The notes under the pieces are model-generated. The model ran no database searches and was not told where the DNA came from. It saw only the letters and a list, made by a program, of their open reading frames with translations. The position numbers and the translations under genes are program-made. DNA of 64,000 nucleotides from Pythium myriotylum (lineage: Eukaryota; Oomycota; Peronosporomycetes; Pythiales; Pythiaceae), in assembly GCA_023091665.1 (NCBI GenBank), contig JALJCQ010000003.1, forward strand, positions 1,054,001 through 1,118,000, written 5' to 3'. Below are positions 41,901 to 51,800 of this stretch, piece after piece (within the stretch, counting starts at the first letter, position 1; the number at the start of each line of letters is the position of its first letter).

Positions 41901-42949
41901 TCTTCTTCATGTTTCAGGCATCAAGCAAGTGGTACGCGATGCGGCTTGATTGGCTCGTCACCTCGGTCGTTGGTGTCGTGTCATTCACGTGTGTTGCATC
42001 TCGTGACTCAATCGGCTCGGCGAAGGTGGGCATCGCTCTTACTTACGCCGTCCAATTGACCATGCAGTTTCAGCGCTTGCTTACACTCTCGAGTATGACC
42101 GAGAACTACATGACGTCGTATGAGCGAATCGCGTACTATGGTCAGCTGGAAGAAGAAGGATCGACGAAACCAGTGATTGCACTAACATCGCTACCAGATC
42201 CGACTTGGCCGACCAAGGGAACTATCGAGTTCGACAATGTCTACTTACGCTACAGAGACGGCCTTGACTTCGTGCTACGCGGTGTCACTTTCAGTGTCAA
42301 AGAAGGTGAGAAGATCGGCGTGTGCGGACGCACAGGATCAGGCAAGTCGACGCTCATGAACGCACTCTTCCGCACGGTCGAGGCGGCCGAAGGTGTCATC
42401 CGCATCGACGTTGTCGACATCACAACCGTGACGCTCCAACAGTTGCGATCGCGGCTGACCATCATCCCTCAGGACCCCGTGATGTTCAGCGGCTCACTGC
42501 GCGAGAACCTGGACCCGTTCAACGACAAGACCGACGAGGAGCTGTTCTCAGCACTGCGTCGCGTGCACTTGATCGAGGACGTGGGTCGATGGGGCCAGGG
42601 CCTGTCGTACGAGGTGGCGGAGAAGGGCGAGAACCTGTCGGTGGGTCAGCGCCAACTGGTCTGCATCGCGCGCGCGCTGCTGCGCGAGTCTCGGATCATC
42701 GTGTTGGACGAGGCGACGGCGAACGTGGACCAGGAGCTGGATCGGCTGATCCAGGTGGCGGTGAAGGAGTGTTTCCGTGGTCGCACGGCGCTGACGATCG
42801 CGCATCGCCTGGAGACGATCGCGGACAGCGACCGCATCCTGGTGATGGAGCAGGGTCGCGTGGCGGAGTTCGACACGCCGGCGGCGCTGCTGGCGAGACG
42901 CGACGGCATCTTCGCGTCGCTCATGCAGAGCACGCAGCATGAGGCATGA
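38978..42949 (+). CDS. ABC transporter D, ABCC/MRP type (short, no TMD0), divergent linker
   Basis: 1323 residues, intronless; shortest of the seven. Start chosen at MRPPDEKGCVDYAAVETP, since DYAAVETP aligns with DAYAALQSP of the paralogues; in-frame Met codons exist up to 38858. Walker A motifs, LSGGQ, LSVGQ and the LDDP/LDEA pair are intact. NBD1 (about 40355-40974) is nearly identical to B, E and G; the NBD2 block from about 42458 onward is shared with all copies, but before it the gene has its own version (RIDVVDITTVTLQQ, where most copies have a Gly at the first Val). Unlike the other six it lacks the Ser/Arg-rich linker motif: its NBD1-TMD2 linker (about 41000-41170) is acidic. The C-terminal STQHEA is shared with E. 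Codon use outside the shared blocks is less GC-biased. Confidence 0.93.
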   Translation: MRPPDEKGCVDYAAVETPRGEWRQSVAWKTDLSSPVDRAGWLSQFTLWWINPAIARGYHKLLQEDDVWDLPSSDKAAALGERFDNAYVASICCNRADGSAIKSLPPSIYRAMWDATKDKMIGAIALHVLSASMALLQPLLIKSLLENLRGDDNMFGISSGYVLAALLTVAACLAVQGLDTGGYLTARAGMNARMIVINLVYQKVLKLSSKARLSMNSGDIITLAGVDSDRVFEAYATGMWAILSPVMIVLACVILGFLSSIPVFVAALACSLCILAFGASNTRKIAHIRHQILKVAGERVKVTNEVLQGIRVIKMYTWEQSISRRIGKLRGHEVELLRKYDYLRVKNSVPLNYGHVYVAAVSFIVYVYEGNTLTVPTAFAVISLANACRQPFSLFSNSVVFASEGWTSLNRITRFLAADEVKHDGCSEMEPQVSGNAVIEISDADFSWTTAQPDDASESVPRPTLRNINFSVTPGSLTIIVGAVGSGKSSLVSAMLGEMEQLRGSRSIRGSIAYASQQAWIQHNTVRENIVFGTAFDAEYYNKVISACQLTRDLEILDYGDETEIGERGINLSGGQKARVSLARAMYRRESDVVVLDDPLSALDVHVANAVFFECVKGLVADKTRLLVLNAHYHLLKHADRIVVLSEGEIVGDGSYEEVQAKFTFLGDEAHQLLPEHFVDTPHEQIIVEEVLVALNIPTNASHSCESTSASDLPSRTTTQRDQAEAADEKAAMVSNEDREVGSVTWRAYSSFLECSGYNGAFMLCALIFIFVFGQSGLVAADYFVTFWSDGALNQYSQESLLWIYIGVIVAAVVLGILRAVIFTEVCLECAKVVHTRFFTKVLYAPINTFFDVTPVGRIINRFSRDLDQIDNPLPWYSMIGLVYGAMVLSTFAVCAATTPTTLILYAPLLYISSIVQKYFLATSRELKRLDGITRTPFLNLVGETINGIESIRAFRMVDHFSQKCRDLLDYNSKFFFMFQASSKWYAMRLDWLVTSVVGVVSFTCVASRDSIGSAKVGIALTYAVQLTMQFQRLLTLSSMTENYMTSYERIAYYGQLEEEGSTKPVIALTSLPDPTWPTKGTIEFDNVYLRYRDGLDFVLRGVTFSVKEGEKIGVCGRTGSGKSTLMNALFRTVEAAEGVIRIDVVDITTVTLQQLRSRLTIIPQDPVMFSGSLRENLDPFNDKTDEELFSALRRVHLIEDVGRWGQGLSYEVAEKGENLSVGQRQLVCIARALLRESRIIVLDEATANVDQELDRLIQVAVKECFRGRTALTIAHRLETIADSDRILVMEQGRVAEFDTPAALLARRDGIFASLMQSTQHEA

Positions 42950-43091
42950 CTGTACCAACTACAAATGTACACGTGATTGCGTACTGAAGGTGCTTGGTCC
43001 GATTTCGTGTCTCGCGGACGCATTGCGTGATGCAGGAAGACAAGCGTTAATTAGTGTTGGCGATTAACGTCCAAGTAATACTACAGGAGTG

Positions 43092-43826
43092 TTACTTCGT
43101 CCACGTGATTAGTGGTCCAACCACATTCGTAAAACCGAGATTGGTCCATGTGAGCTCGGCCCTTTCGTCCATGCCCGACGTGATCATCGTGTCGTAACCT
43201 CGGTCTAATGTGTCATTGACAGCCTGCTGCAGGAAAGCCCTCGCGATGCCTTGGCGACGGTAGTCTTCGAGCACTCCGGCGCCTTGCAAGTAGGCCATTC
43301 CTCGAGTGTAGCGTATGGTCATGTATGCCACCACTGTGTCGTCGACGACAACGACGTAATGCAAATCATTGGCGAACATGTGTCTCAATGCCACTCGAAG
43401 GCGATCGGTATGGCTGCTCCCATAACCGAAGAGAAGCGCTTCGATCTGGACTCTGCCAGCCCAAACGTCCTGCTCGTACGACGTAATGGTTAGGAGCTGC
43501 ATTCCTTTCGGAACAGTCGGTGCCTTCTGTGGCTGCAACTGCATGCTTCGGATGCGACTCCCACGGTGCTCTGTAAGCCCCAATCCCTCCAAAGTGGCTC
43601 GCGGAGCTTGAAACTCGATGCGTATGCGTTTGTCGGGGTTCGCATCGAGCAACGTTTTAAGATCTGCATGGAGATCCTCCCCAGTGTGATCCAGGAGCGT
43701 GATAGACGAAGCCGACGTTACTTGAAGGAAAGGCGGTCCATTCGAGATTCCGCCGGTGAGAATTGCCATCGAGAGGCACTCATCCCAGATGATGACTTGA
43801 ATCGCTTGCGCGTAGAGGTCGCTCAT
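43092..43826 (-). CDS. GNAT-family N-acetyltransferase
   Basis: 244 residues, no intron, minus strand. The acetyl-CoA-binding motif A is clear near residues 185-205: GAGVLEDYRRQGIARAFL, with the R-R-Q-G-I-A loop fitting Q/RxxGxG/A. The preceding strands VVVVDDTVVAYMTIRY and the C-terminal ERAELTWTNLGF complete the fold. The first ~100 residues are less clear and may form a degenerate second GNAT half. Acceptor unknown; protein, amino-acid or small-molecule acetylation are all possible. It converges on transporter D (142 bp between stops) and lies 447 bp from the stop of E. Confidence 0.85.
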   Translation of the reverse strand: MSDLYAQAIQVIIWDECLSMAILTGGISNGPPFLQVTSASSITLLDHTGEDLHADLKTLLDANPDKRIRIEFQAPRATLEGLGLTEHRGSRIRSMQLQPQKAPTVPKGMQLLTITSYEQDVWAGRVQIEALLFGYGSSHTDRLRVALRHMFANDLHYVVVVDDTVVAYMTIRYTRGMAYLQGAGVLEDYRRQGIARAFLQQAVNDTLDRGYDTMITSGMDERAELTWTNLGFTNVVGPLITWTK

Positions 43827-44273
43827 TGCAAAATGGACAATGAGCTCTCAATCGGAAGGGCAAAGTTGTCAAAAGAGGCCCGTAAAGAACGAGGCGCGAA
43901 AGTTCTTCTCGGATGGGACAGCGTGTCAACTTGACACCGTGTCAACAGGTACCCATCGAAAGTTCGGAGAACTTTCTGCTCGGCAAATTTATGAACAGGT
44001 TAACTACTTCATGTGTTTTTACACCCAAGTCACCTGGTTCGCGCGATGGCATCCACTTGCCGCAGGACAGAATGGCATTTGTTCGTTCTCTTGTATCTGC
44101 TTCAATTCGACAGCAGTGCTCGTGGGGGAGTAGTGCGACGTTCGCAACAATATATTCTTTCAATCTCTTGTACCGTGCCCCTCGTGATTTCCTGCCGGAC
44201 ACTCGTAGACGTTAGTGGGTCGCCGACGCTATGGGACTTCAGCATGCAAAAATATCTATATTTGCCTCGTTCC
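43827..44273. other. Intergenic region, 447 bp
   Basis: Upstream of the GNAT gene and downstream of transporter E, both minus. Should hold the GNAT promoter. No gene recognised. Confidence 0.4.
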
Positions 44274-47200
44274 TCATGCCTCATGCTGCGTGCTCTGCAT
44301 GAGCGACGCGAAGATGCCGTCGCGTCTCGCCAGCAGCGCCGCCGGCGTGTCGAACTCCGCCACGCGACCCTGCTCCATCACCAGGATGCGGTCGCTGTCC
44401 GCGATCGTCTCCAGCCGATGCGCGATCGTCAGCGCCGTGCGACCACGGAAACACTCCTTCACCGCCACCTGGATCAGCCGATCCAGCTCCTGGTCCACGT
44501 TCGCCGTCGCCTCGTCCAACACGATGATCCGAGACTCGCGCAGCAGCGCGCGCGCGATGCAGACCAGTTGGCGCTGACCCACCGACAGGTTCTCGCCCTT
44601 CTCCGCCACCTCGTACGACAGGCCCTGGCCCCATCGACCCACGTCCTCGATCAAGTGCACGCGACGCAGTGCTGAGAACAGCTCCTCGTCGGTCTTGTCG
44701 TTGAACGGGTCCAGGTTCTCGCGCAGTGAGCCGCTGAACATCACAGGGTCCTGAGGGATGATGGTCAGGCGAGACCGCAGTTGCTGCAACTGCACCGTCG
44801 CGATGTCGATGCCGTCGATGCGGATGACGCCCTGAGCGGCCTCGACCGTGCGGAAGAGCGCGTTCATGAGTGTCGACTTGCCTGATCCTGTGCGTCCGCA
44901 CACGCCGATCTTCTCGCCCTCTTTGACGCTGAAAGTGACACCGCGTAGTACGAAGTCGAGCCCCTCTCGGTACTGCAAGTAGACGTTGTCGAACTCGATG
45001 GTTCCCTTGGTCGGCCACGACGGGGCTGGAGAGTTGGCTACGAGCGCCACCTGCTTCGACGCACCTTCTTCCTCCAGCAACCCATAGTATGCGATTCGCT
45101 CATACGACGTCATGTAGTTCTCCGTATTACTTGAAAGTGTGAGCATGCGCTGAAATTGGAGTGTAAGCTGTACGGCGTATGTGAGTGCGATGCCCACATT
45201 TGCGGAGCCGATTGAATTGCGCGAGGCAACGCAAGTGAACGACACGACGGCCACTACTGATGTCACGAGCCAGTCAAGCCGCATGGCGTACCACTTGTTT
45301 GCCGATTGGAACATGAAGAAGAACTTGGAGTTGTAATCTAGCAAGTCTCGGCATTTCTGCGAGAACTGATCAACCATCCGGAACGAGCGGATACTCTCGA
45401 TACCATTGAGCGTCTCGCCGACCAAGTTGAGGAATGGAGTGCGAGTGATGCCGTCGAGGCGCTTCAGTTCACGGGACGTGGCAAGGAAATACTTCTGGAC
45501 GATAGTGCTCGCGTAGAGTAGTGGCGCATAGAGGATCAGAGTAGTCGGGGTTGTCACAGCGCACACAATGAAGACTGAGAGCACCAATGTCACGTAGACC
45601 AGGCAAGCCATGCTGTACCATGGAAGTGGGTTGTCGATCTGGTCAAGATCTCGAGAAAAGCGATTCAGCACACGTCCGACCGGTGTCACGTCGAAGAAGG
45701 TGTTGATGGGAGCATATAGCACTTTCCCGAAGTACCGAGCATGCACCACTTTCGCACATTTGATGCAGACTTCTGCAAAAAGAACCGAGCGAACAACGCC
45801 CATAACAATTGCACCCGCTGCGACGCCAACGTACATCCACACCAGGGTCTTCTGGCTGTACCGATCGAGTGATCCATTCGACCAGTATGTCACAAAGTAG
45901 TCCGCCCCCACCAACACACACTGAGCAACTGCGAAGACAACGAACAGCACCACCATCAAGAACACGCCATTCATTCCTGTGCACTCGAGGAATGATGCGT
46001 ACGTTCGCCAAGTGATCGAACCCATTGCTCGGTCCTCTTCCATCATCATTGTCTTCTTCTGATCGGTTTTAGCTGGGGCTTCCACCTTAGACTCAACTCT
46101 TTCCACTCGCGATAGCATGCGAGAAGTGCGCGATAACCGGGAGACTTCGGTAGAGAAACTCACGCGCTCCATCGTCTCCGGGGTATCAAAGAAATCTGGC
46201 GCATCCGAAGAGCTCACCAAGTCGTCCCCGGGACTTCGATCAAACGGCGTGCCTAGTGGGTGCTCGCTGACTTCCAATGCCGCATTGTTTGGTGCTGAAT
46301 CTGTAGCCAGGGCTTTTTCGTGCGCGAGATCCTCCAAGAACGTAAACTTCGCCTGCACTTCCTCATACGAACCATCACCCACGATCTCACCCTCCGACAA
46401 CACCACGATCCGATCCGCGTGCTTCAACAAATGGTAGTGCGCATTCAACACCAACAAACGCGTCTTGTCCGCCACCAGCCCTTTCACACACTCGAAGAAC
46501 ACCGCATTCGCCACGTGCACATCCAGAGCACTCAATGGATCGTCCAGCACCACCACGTCCGACTCGCGACGGTACATAGCTCGAGCGAGGCTCACACGAG
46601 CTTTCTGCCCGCCACTCAAGTTGATGCCGCGCTCGCCGATCTCCGTCTCGTCCCCGTAGTCCAGAATCTCCAAGTCGCGAGTCAACTGGCACGCAGAGAT
46701 GACCTTGTTGTAGTACTCCGCATCAAAAGCCGTGCCGAACACGATGTTCTCTCGAACCGTGTTGTGCTGGATCCACGCTTGCTGACTGGCGTACGCGATG
46801 GAGCCCCGGATCGAACGAGAGCCACGCAGCTGCTCCATCTCGCCGAGCATCGCACTCACGAGACTCGACTTGCCGCTGCCGACGGCACCAACGATGATGG
46901 TGAGCGAGCCTGGTGTGACGCTGAAGTTGATGTTGCGGAGCGTCGGTCGTGGAACTGACTCACTTGGGTCATCTGGCTGAGCAGTGGTCCATGAGAAATC
47001 CGCGTGTGAGATTTCGATGACGGACTTGCTTGATGTGGCGTGGTGAGCTTGAGAATCCTCATCTTGCTTGAACTCTTCGGCAGCAAGGAACTTGGCAACA
47101 CGGCCGAGCGATGCTACGCCTTCAGACGAGAATACAACTGCGTTGGAGAAAATGGTGAACGGCGCACGACAGGCATTGGCGAGTGAGATAAGCGCGAATG

Positions 47201-48341
47201 CTGTCGGCACCGTGAGCGTGTTGCCTTCGTAAATGTACACGACGAAGCAAAACGCTGTAATAAAAGTTTGTCCGTAGGACAGTGCAACATAATTCCAGGC
47301 GCGCAGGTAGTCGTACGTGCGAAGAAGCGCGACTTCTCGGTCTCGAATCGCCCCAATGCGGTTCGAGATAGACTGTTCCCAAGCATACATTTTGATCACG
47401 CGGATGCCCTGGAGAACTTCGTTCGTCACCATAATGCGCTCTCCGGCGACCTTCAATATCTTGCGACGCGTGTCTGCGATAGCATAAGCATTGGTAACTG
47501 CGAAGACGAGGATGCCCGCCGAGCAGACAATTGCAGATACTGCGACGTAGAAGCTTGTGAGGCCGCCCATGATAACACATGCTGCGAACACAGTGACAGG
47601 AGAGACGATCGCCCACAAACCGATTGCGTACGCCTCGAAGAGGCGATCGCTGTCCACGCCAGCAAGCGTGATGATATCTCCGCTGTTCATCGACAACCGA
47701 GCGCTCGAAGACAGACGAAGCACCTTCTGGTACACACTGTTGACGAGAATCATGCGTGCGTTGATGCCGGCTCTCGCGGTCAAGTACATGCCGTAGTCGA
47801 GCGTGTTGACCGATAAGCAGGCGGCCAAAGTCAGGAGCGCGGCCAGCGTGTACCCGGACGAGATGCCGAACATGTTGTCCTCGCCTCGCAGGTACTCGAG
47901 CAAAGCCTTGATCAAAAGAGGCTGGATCAGCGACATGAAGGAACTGATGAAGTGCATGACGATGGCCACGCCCATCTTGTCCTTCGTCGAGTCCCACATG
48001 GCTCGGTACACAGACGGCGGCGTCGACGCGTCTTTCGGTGGAGCCTCGTGGTGACGCCGCACGGCCTCCGCGTAGGCCTTGTCGAAGCGTTCTTGCAGCA
48101 CGGCGGCCTTGTCGGTCGTGGGGAGATCCCAGACGTCGTCCTCTTCCAGCAGCTTCTTGTATCCGCGCGTGATGGCTGGATTGATCCACCAGAGCGTGAA
48201 CTGCGAGAGCCATCCGGCGCGGTCCACGGGGCTGCGCAGATCGGCCTTCCACGAGTCGTCGGCGGCGACGGTCGAGCCGTTCGAGCCGCCGCGCGGACTC
48301 TGGAGCGCCGCGTACGCGTCGTGCTGGAGCTTGGGCGCCAT
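44274..48341 (-). CDS. ABC transporter E, ABCC/MRP type (short, no TMD0)
   Basis: 1355 residues, intronless, start MAPKLQHDAYAALQSP. The N-terminal 700 bp are close to B, NBD1 (46336-46955) to B/D/G, the linker YGLLEEEGASKQV to C, and NBD2 to all; ends STQHEA like D. All Walker, signature and LDDP/LDEA motifs are intact. The Ser/Arg linker motif is FSTEVSRLSRTSRMLSR. The TMD1 half (about 47300-47600, ITVFAACVIMGG on) is its own and differs from B, so ligand-binding surface rather than ATPase has diverged. A strong initiator match lies directly before the ATG. Substrate unknown. Confidence 0.93.
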   Translation of the reverse strand: MAPKLQHDAYAALQSPRGGSNGSTVAADDSWKADLRSPVDRAGWLSQFTLWWINPAITRGYKKLLEEDDVWDLPTTDKAAVLQERFDKAYAEAVRRHHEAPPKDASTPPSVYRAMWDSTKDKMGVAIVMHFISSFMSLIQPLLIKALLEYLRGEDNMFGISSGYTLAALLTLAACLSVNTLDYGMYLTARAGINARMILVNSVYQKVLRLSSSARLSMNSGDIITLAGVDSDRLFEAYAIGLWAIVSPVTVFAACVIMGGLTSFYVAVSAIVCSAGILVFAVTNAYAIADTRRKILKVAGERIMVTNEVLQGIRVIKMYAWEQSISNRIGAIRDREVALLRTYDYLRAWNYVALSYGQTFITAFCFVVYIYEGNTLTVPTAFALISLANACRAPFTIFSNAVVFSSEGVASLGRVAKFLAAEEFKQDEDSQAHHATSSKSVIEISHADFSWTTAQPDDPSESVPRPTLRNINFSVTPGSLTIIVGAVGSGKSSLVSAMLGEMEQLRGSRSIRGSIAYASQQAWIQHNTVRENIVFGTAFDAEYYNKVISACQLTRDLEILDYGDETEIGERGINLSGGQKARVSLARAMYRRESDVVVLDDPLSALDVHVANAVFFECVKGLVADKTRLLVLNAHYHLLKHADRIVVLSEGEIVGDGSYEEVQAKFTFLEDLAHEKALATDSAPNNAALEVSEHPLGTPFDRSPGDDLVSSSDAPDFFDTPETMERVSFSTEVSRLSRTSRMLSRVERVESKVEAPAKTDQKKTMMMEEDRAMGSITWRTYASFLECTGMNGVFLMVVLFVVFAVAQCVLVGADYFVTYWSNGSLDRYSQKTLVWMYVGVAAGAIVMGVVRSVLFAEVCIKCAKVVHARYFGKVLYAPINTFFDVTPVGRVLNRFSRDLDQIDNPLPWYSMACLVYVTLVLSVFIVCAVTTPTTLILYAPLLYASTIVQKYFLATSRELKRLDGITRTPFLNLVGETLNGIESIRSFRMVDQFSQKCRDLLDYNSKFFFMFQSANKWYAMRLDWLVTSVVAVVSFTCVASRNSIGSANVGIALTYAVQLTLQFQRMLTLSSNTENYMTSYERIAYYGLLEEEGASKQVALVANSPAPSWPTKGTIEFDNVYLQYREGLDFVLRGVTFSVKEGEKIGVCGRTGSGKSTLMNALFRTVEAAQGVIRIDGIDIATVQLQQLRSRLTIIPQDPVMFSGSLRENLDPFNDKTDEELFSALRRVHLIEDVGRWGQGLSYEVAEKGENLSVGQRQLVCIARALLRESRIIVLDEATANVDQELDRLIQVAVKECFRGRTALTIAHRLETIADSDRILVMEQGRVAEFDTPAALLARRDGIFASLMQSTQHEA

Positions 48342-48346
48342 GGCGT

Positions 48347-48362
48347 CAAAGTGCAAGTGAGC
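48347..48362 (-). promoter_or_regulatory. Initiator plus flanking element of transporter E
   Basis: On the minus strand, GCTCACTTGCACTTTG fits the oomycete core promoter GCTCATTYYNCAWTTT with few mismatches. It lies just before the ATG at 48341, so the leader would be very short. A second match is at 48439-48456. Confidence 0.42.
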
Positions 48363-48438
48363 CTCGGCGTGCGTGGCCTCTCGGGCTCGCGTGGCTGGCT
48401 GGCCCGTCGCTCGCCGCTGAGACTTGTCGCTTGGGGAC

Positions 48439-48456
48439 GGAAGTGAATAGTGAGCC
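48439..48456 (-). promoter_or_regulatory. Second initiator/flanking-element candidate of transporter E
   Basis: On the minus strand, GGCTCACTATTCACTTCC is an even closer match to GCTCATTYYNCAWTTT, about 100 bp before the ATG, the position matching the candidate of paralogue B. Confidence 0.45.
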
Positions 48457-48899
48457 GAGTCACCACTGCGCGCGCTTGCTTTGGGCTCGTCGGCGGCGCT
48501 GAATCAGGCGCCCGGAGCCCCTCGGCGCCCCGGCTCCCCGCATGCACGCGGTAGTTGGACCCTCGCATGGACGCTTTTTGGGTCTTCGCTAGGGCTAGGG
48601 CACCATCATCTGATGAGTGAGGGCCGACTAGTCCACCGTCCAGCGCATGCCATCAGAGCATGGGATGACGCCGCGCCGCTCGATCGCCGCCGCCCGCCGC
48701 GTAATCGCGCGATGTTTTATTCAGCGCTTTCGCTTGGCGGCAGCCTCCCCACATCAGATCGGCGCAACCAGAGTGTAGCCATCGATAGAAATCGACCGGG
48801 CGCTTCTATACACGTTGAAGTAGCCATCGCGACCAACACTCTCGCTTCAACGTATAAAAACAAATGCTACGTATGATTGGATAGAGTAGTAGTAATACT

Positions 48900-51800
48900 T
48901 TACGACGCGTGCTGCGTGCTCTGCATGAGCGACGCGAAGATGCCGTCGCGTCTCGCCAGCAGCGCCGCCGGCGTGTCGAACTCCGCCACGCGACCCTGCT
49001 CCATCACCAGAATGCGGTCGCTGTCCGCGATCGTCTCCAGCCGATGCGCGATCGTCAGCGCCGTGCGACCACGGAAACACTCCTTCACCGCCACCTGGAT
49101 CAGCCGATCCAGCTCCTGGTCCACGTTCGCCGTCGCCTCGTCCAACACGATGATCCGAGACTCGCGCAGCAGCGCGCGCGCGATGCAGATCAGTTGGCGC
49201 TGGCCCACCGACAGGTTCTCGCCCTTCTCCGCCACCTCGTACGACAGGCCCTGGCCCCATCGACCCACGTCCTCGATCAAGTGCACGCGACGCAGTGCCG
49301 AGAACAGCTCCTCGTCGGTCTTGTCATTGAACGGGTCCAGGTTCTCGCGCAGTGTGCCGCTAAACATGACAGGGTCCTGAGGGATGATGGTCAGCCGCGA
49401 TCGCAACTGTTGGAGCGTCACGGTTGTGATGTCGACACCGTCGATGCGGATGACACCTTCGGCCACCTCGACCGTGCGGAAGAGCGCGTTCATGAGCGTC
49501 GACTTGCCTGATCCTGTGCGCCCGCACACGCCGATCTTCTCGCCTTCTTTGACGCTGAAAGTCACACCTCGAAGCACAAAGTCGAGACCGTCGCGGTAAC
49601 GGAGGCTCACTTCGCTGAACTCGATGGCCCCCTTGGCTGGCCACGAAGCGGGAGGCGGGCCCTGCACAGCGACGAGTTTGTCGTTGCCTTCCTCTTCGAG
49701 CGTTCCATAGTGGGCAATGCGCTCGTAGGACGTCATGATGTTCTCCGTGAAACTGCCGAGCATCATGAGGCGCTGGAACTGCATAGTGAGCTGTACGGCG
49801 TAAGTCAGTGCGATACCGACACTGGCGGGGCCAATCGAATCGCGCGACGCCACACACGTGAACGAGACGACCGCCACGACCGACGTCACGAGCCAGTCCA
49901 GTCGCATTGAGAACCACTTGGACGACGTCTGGAACATGAAGTTGAACTTCGCGTTGTAGTCGAGCAGCTCACGGCACTTGTTGGAGAACTTGGTCGTCAT
50001 ACGGAACGAACGAATACTTTCAATGCCATTGATCGTCTCGGTGACGAGGTTCAGGAACGGCGAGCGAGTGATACCGTCCATTCGCTTGAGCTCACGAGAA
50101 GACGCCAAGAAGTACCCTTGCACGAACTTGCTTCCGTAGATGAGCGGCAGGTACAAGATCAGCGTCGTCGGCGTTGTGACTGCGCACACAATGAAGACCG
50201 AGAGGACGCTCGTACACAAGATGAGGAACTGCATCGAGAAGTATGGCAGCGGGTTGTCGATTTGGTCGAGGTCACGCGAGAAGCGGTTGAGGATACGACC
50301 AATCGGAGTCACGTCAAAGAAAGTGTTGATGGGAGCGTTCAGGACCTTTCTGAAGAAGCGCGCGTGCACGACTGTCGCCACACGGAGGCAGACCTCCGTG
50401 TAAATAGCCGCGCGGAAGATGCCGAGCAGAAGAGCACCAACAGCGACGCCGACATACATCCATACCAGCGTCTTCTGACTGAACTGGTCGAGGGTGCCGT
50501 TGGACCAGTAAGTGACGAAGTAGTCTGCGCCAACCAAACCAGCTTGGCCGATCGAGAAGATGATCGCCATAGCGATCAGCAAGAAACCACCGCTGAAGCC
50601 TGAGCACTCGAAGAACGAAACGTAGGTGCGCCACGTGATTGAACCCTGAGCGCGGTCTTCTTCAAGCATCATTTTCTTCTTCTGGTTTTCATGTGAGTGA
50701 GCCTCGATGGCCACTGCCTGCGACTGAACTCGGCTTCGGCGAGAGACACGCGAACGACGACCGTCGGTCGCAAAACTTGCCCGATCCATTGCTTGAGGGG
50801 TCTCTGGTAAGTCGCGAACATCACCAACGTCTGATGAGCGGAGCATGTGATCTGCAAGAGCTTCTTCCTCGTCATCGAGATATTCGACATTTGAACTTTC
50901 GAGCTCATCATCACCGTCAGCCCCACCCTTGGTAGCTAGAGCCTTTTGGTGCGCCTGGTCTTCAAGGAACGCAAACTTGGCCTGCACTTCCTCGTAAGTG
51001 CCGTCGCCAACGATCTCGCCCTCTGACAACATGATAATGCGGTCGGCGTGCTTGAGCAAGTGGTAGTGCGCGTTCAAGACGAGCAAGCGTGTTTTGTCAG
51101 CCGCCAACCCCTTGACACACTCGAAGAAGACAGCATTGGCCACGTGGACGTCCAGTGCACTGAGCGGGTCATCCAAGACGACCAAGTCAGCGCCACGACG
51201 GTACATGGTTCGGGCAAGACTCACTCGTGCCTTCTGGCCACCACTCAAGTTGATGCCACGCTCGCCAATCTCAGTGGCATCGCCGTGCTCAAGAATCTCA
51301 AGATCACGTCGAAGCTGGCACGCCGAGATGACTCGCTTGTAGTGGTCGGCATCAAACGCCGTCCCAAAGAGAATGTTCTCGCGCACCGTGTTGTGTTGGA
51401 TCCACGCCTGCTGACTAGTGTATGCAATTGCGCCACGCACCGACTTCGAGCCGCGCAGTTGCTCCATCTCTCCCAAGAGCGCGCTGATGAGGCTTGACTT
51501 GCCGCTGCCGACAGCACCAACGATGATGGTGAGCGTGCCAGGCTGCACACTCAAGTTGATGTTACGAAGCGTGGGTCGCTGCACGATCTCGGTCTTCTCG
51601 GCCGCTGAAATCTGCGAGACCCATGAAAAGTCGGCGTCCTTGATGTCGATGATGGGCTCACCATCGATAAGAGGCTCAAAATGCTCTTCATCATCGAACC
51701 TGACCTCGTCCGCCGCAAGGAACTTGCCGATGCGTTGCAGTGAGGCCCAACCTTCCGACACGTACACGACGGCGTTCGAGAAAATGCCGAAAGGCCCGCG

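Larger units (their letters stand above)
48342..48899. other. Intergenic region between transporters E and F, 558 bp
   Basis: Tandem minus-strand spacing holding the E promoter and F terminator. No gene recognised. Confidence 0.4.
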
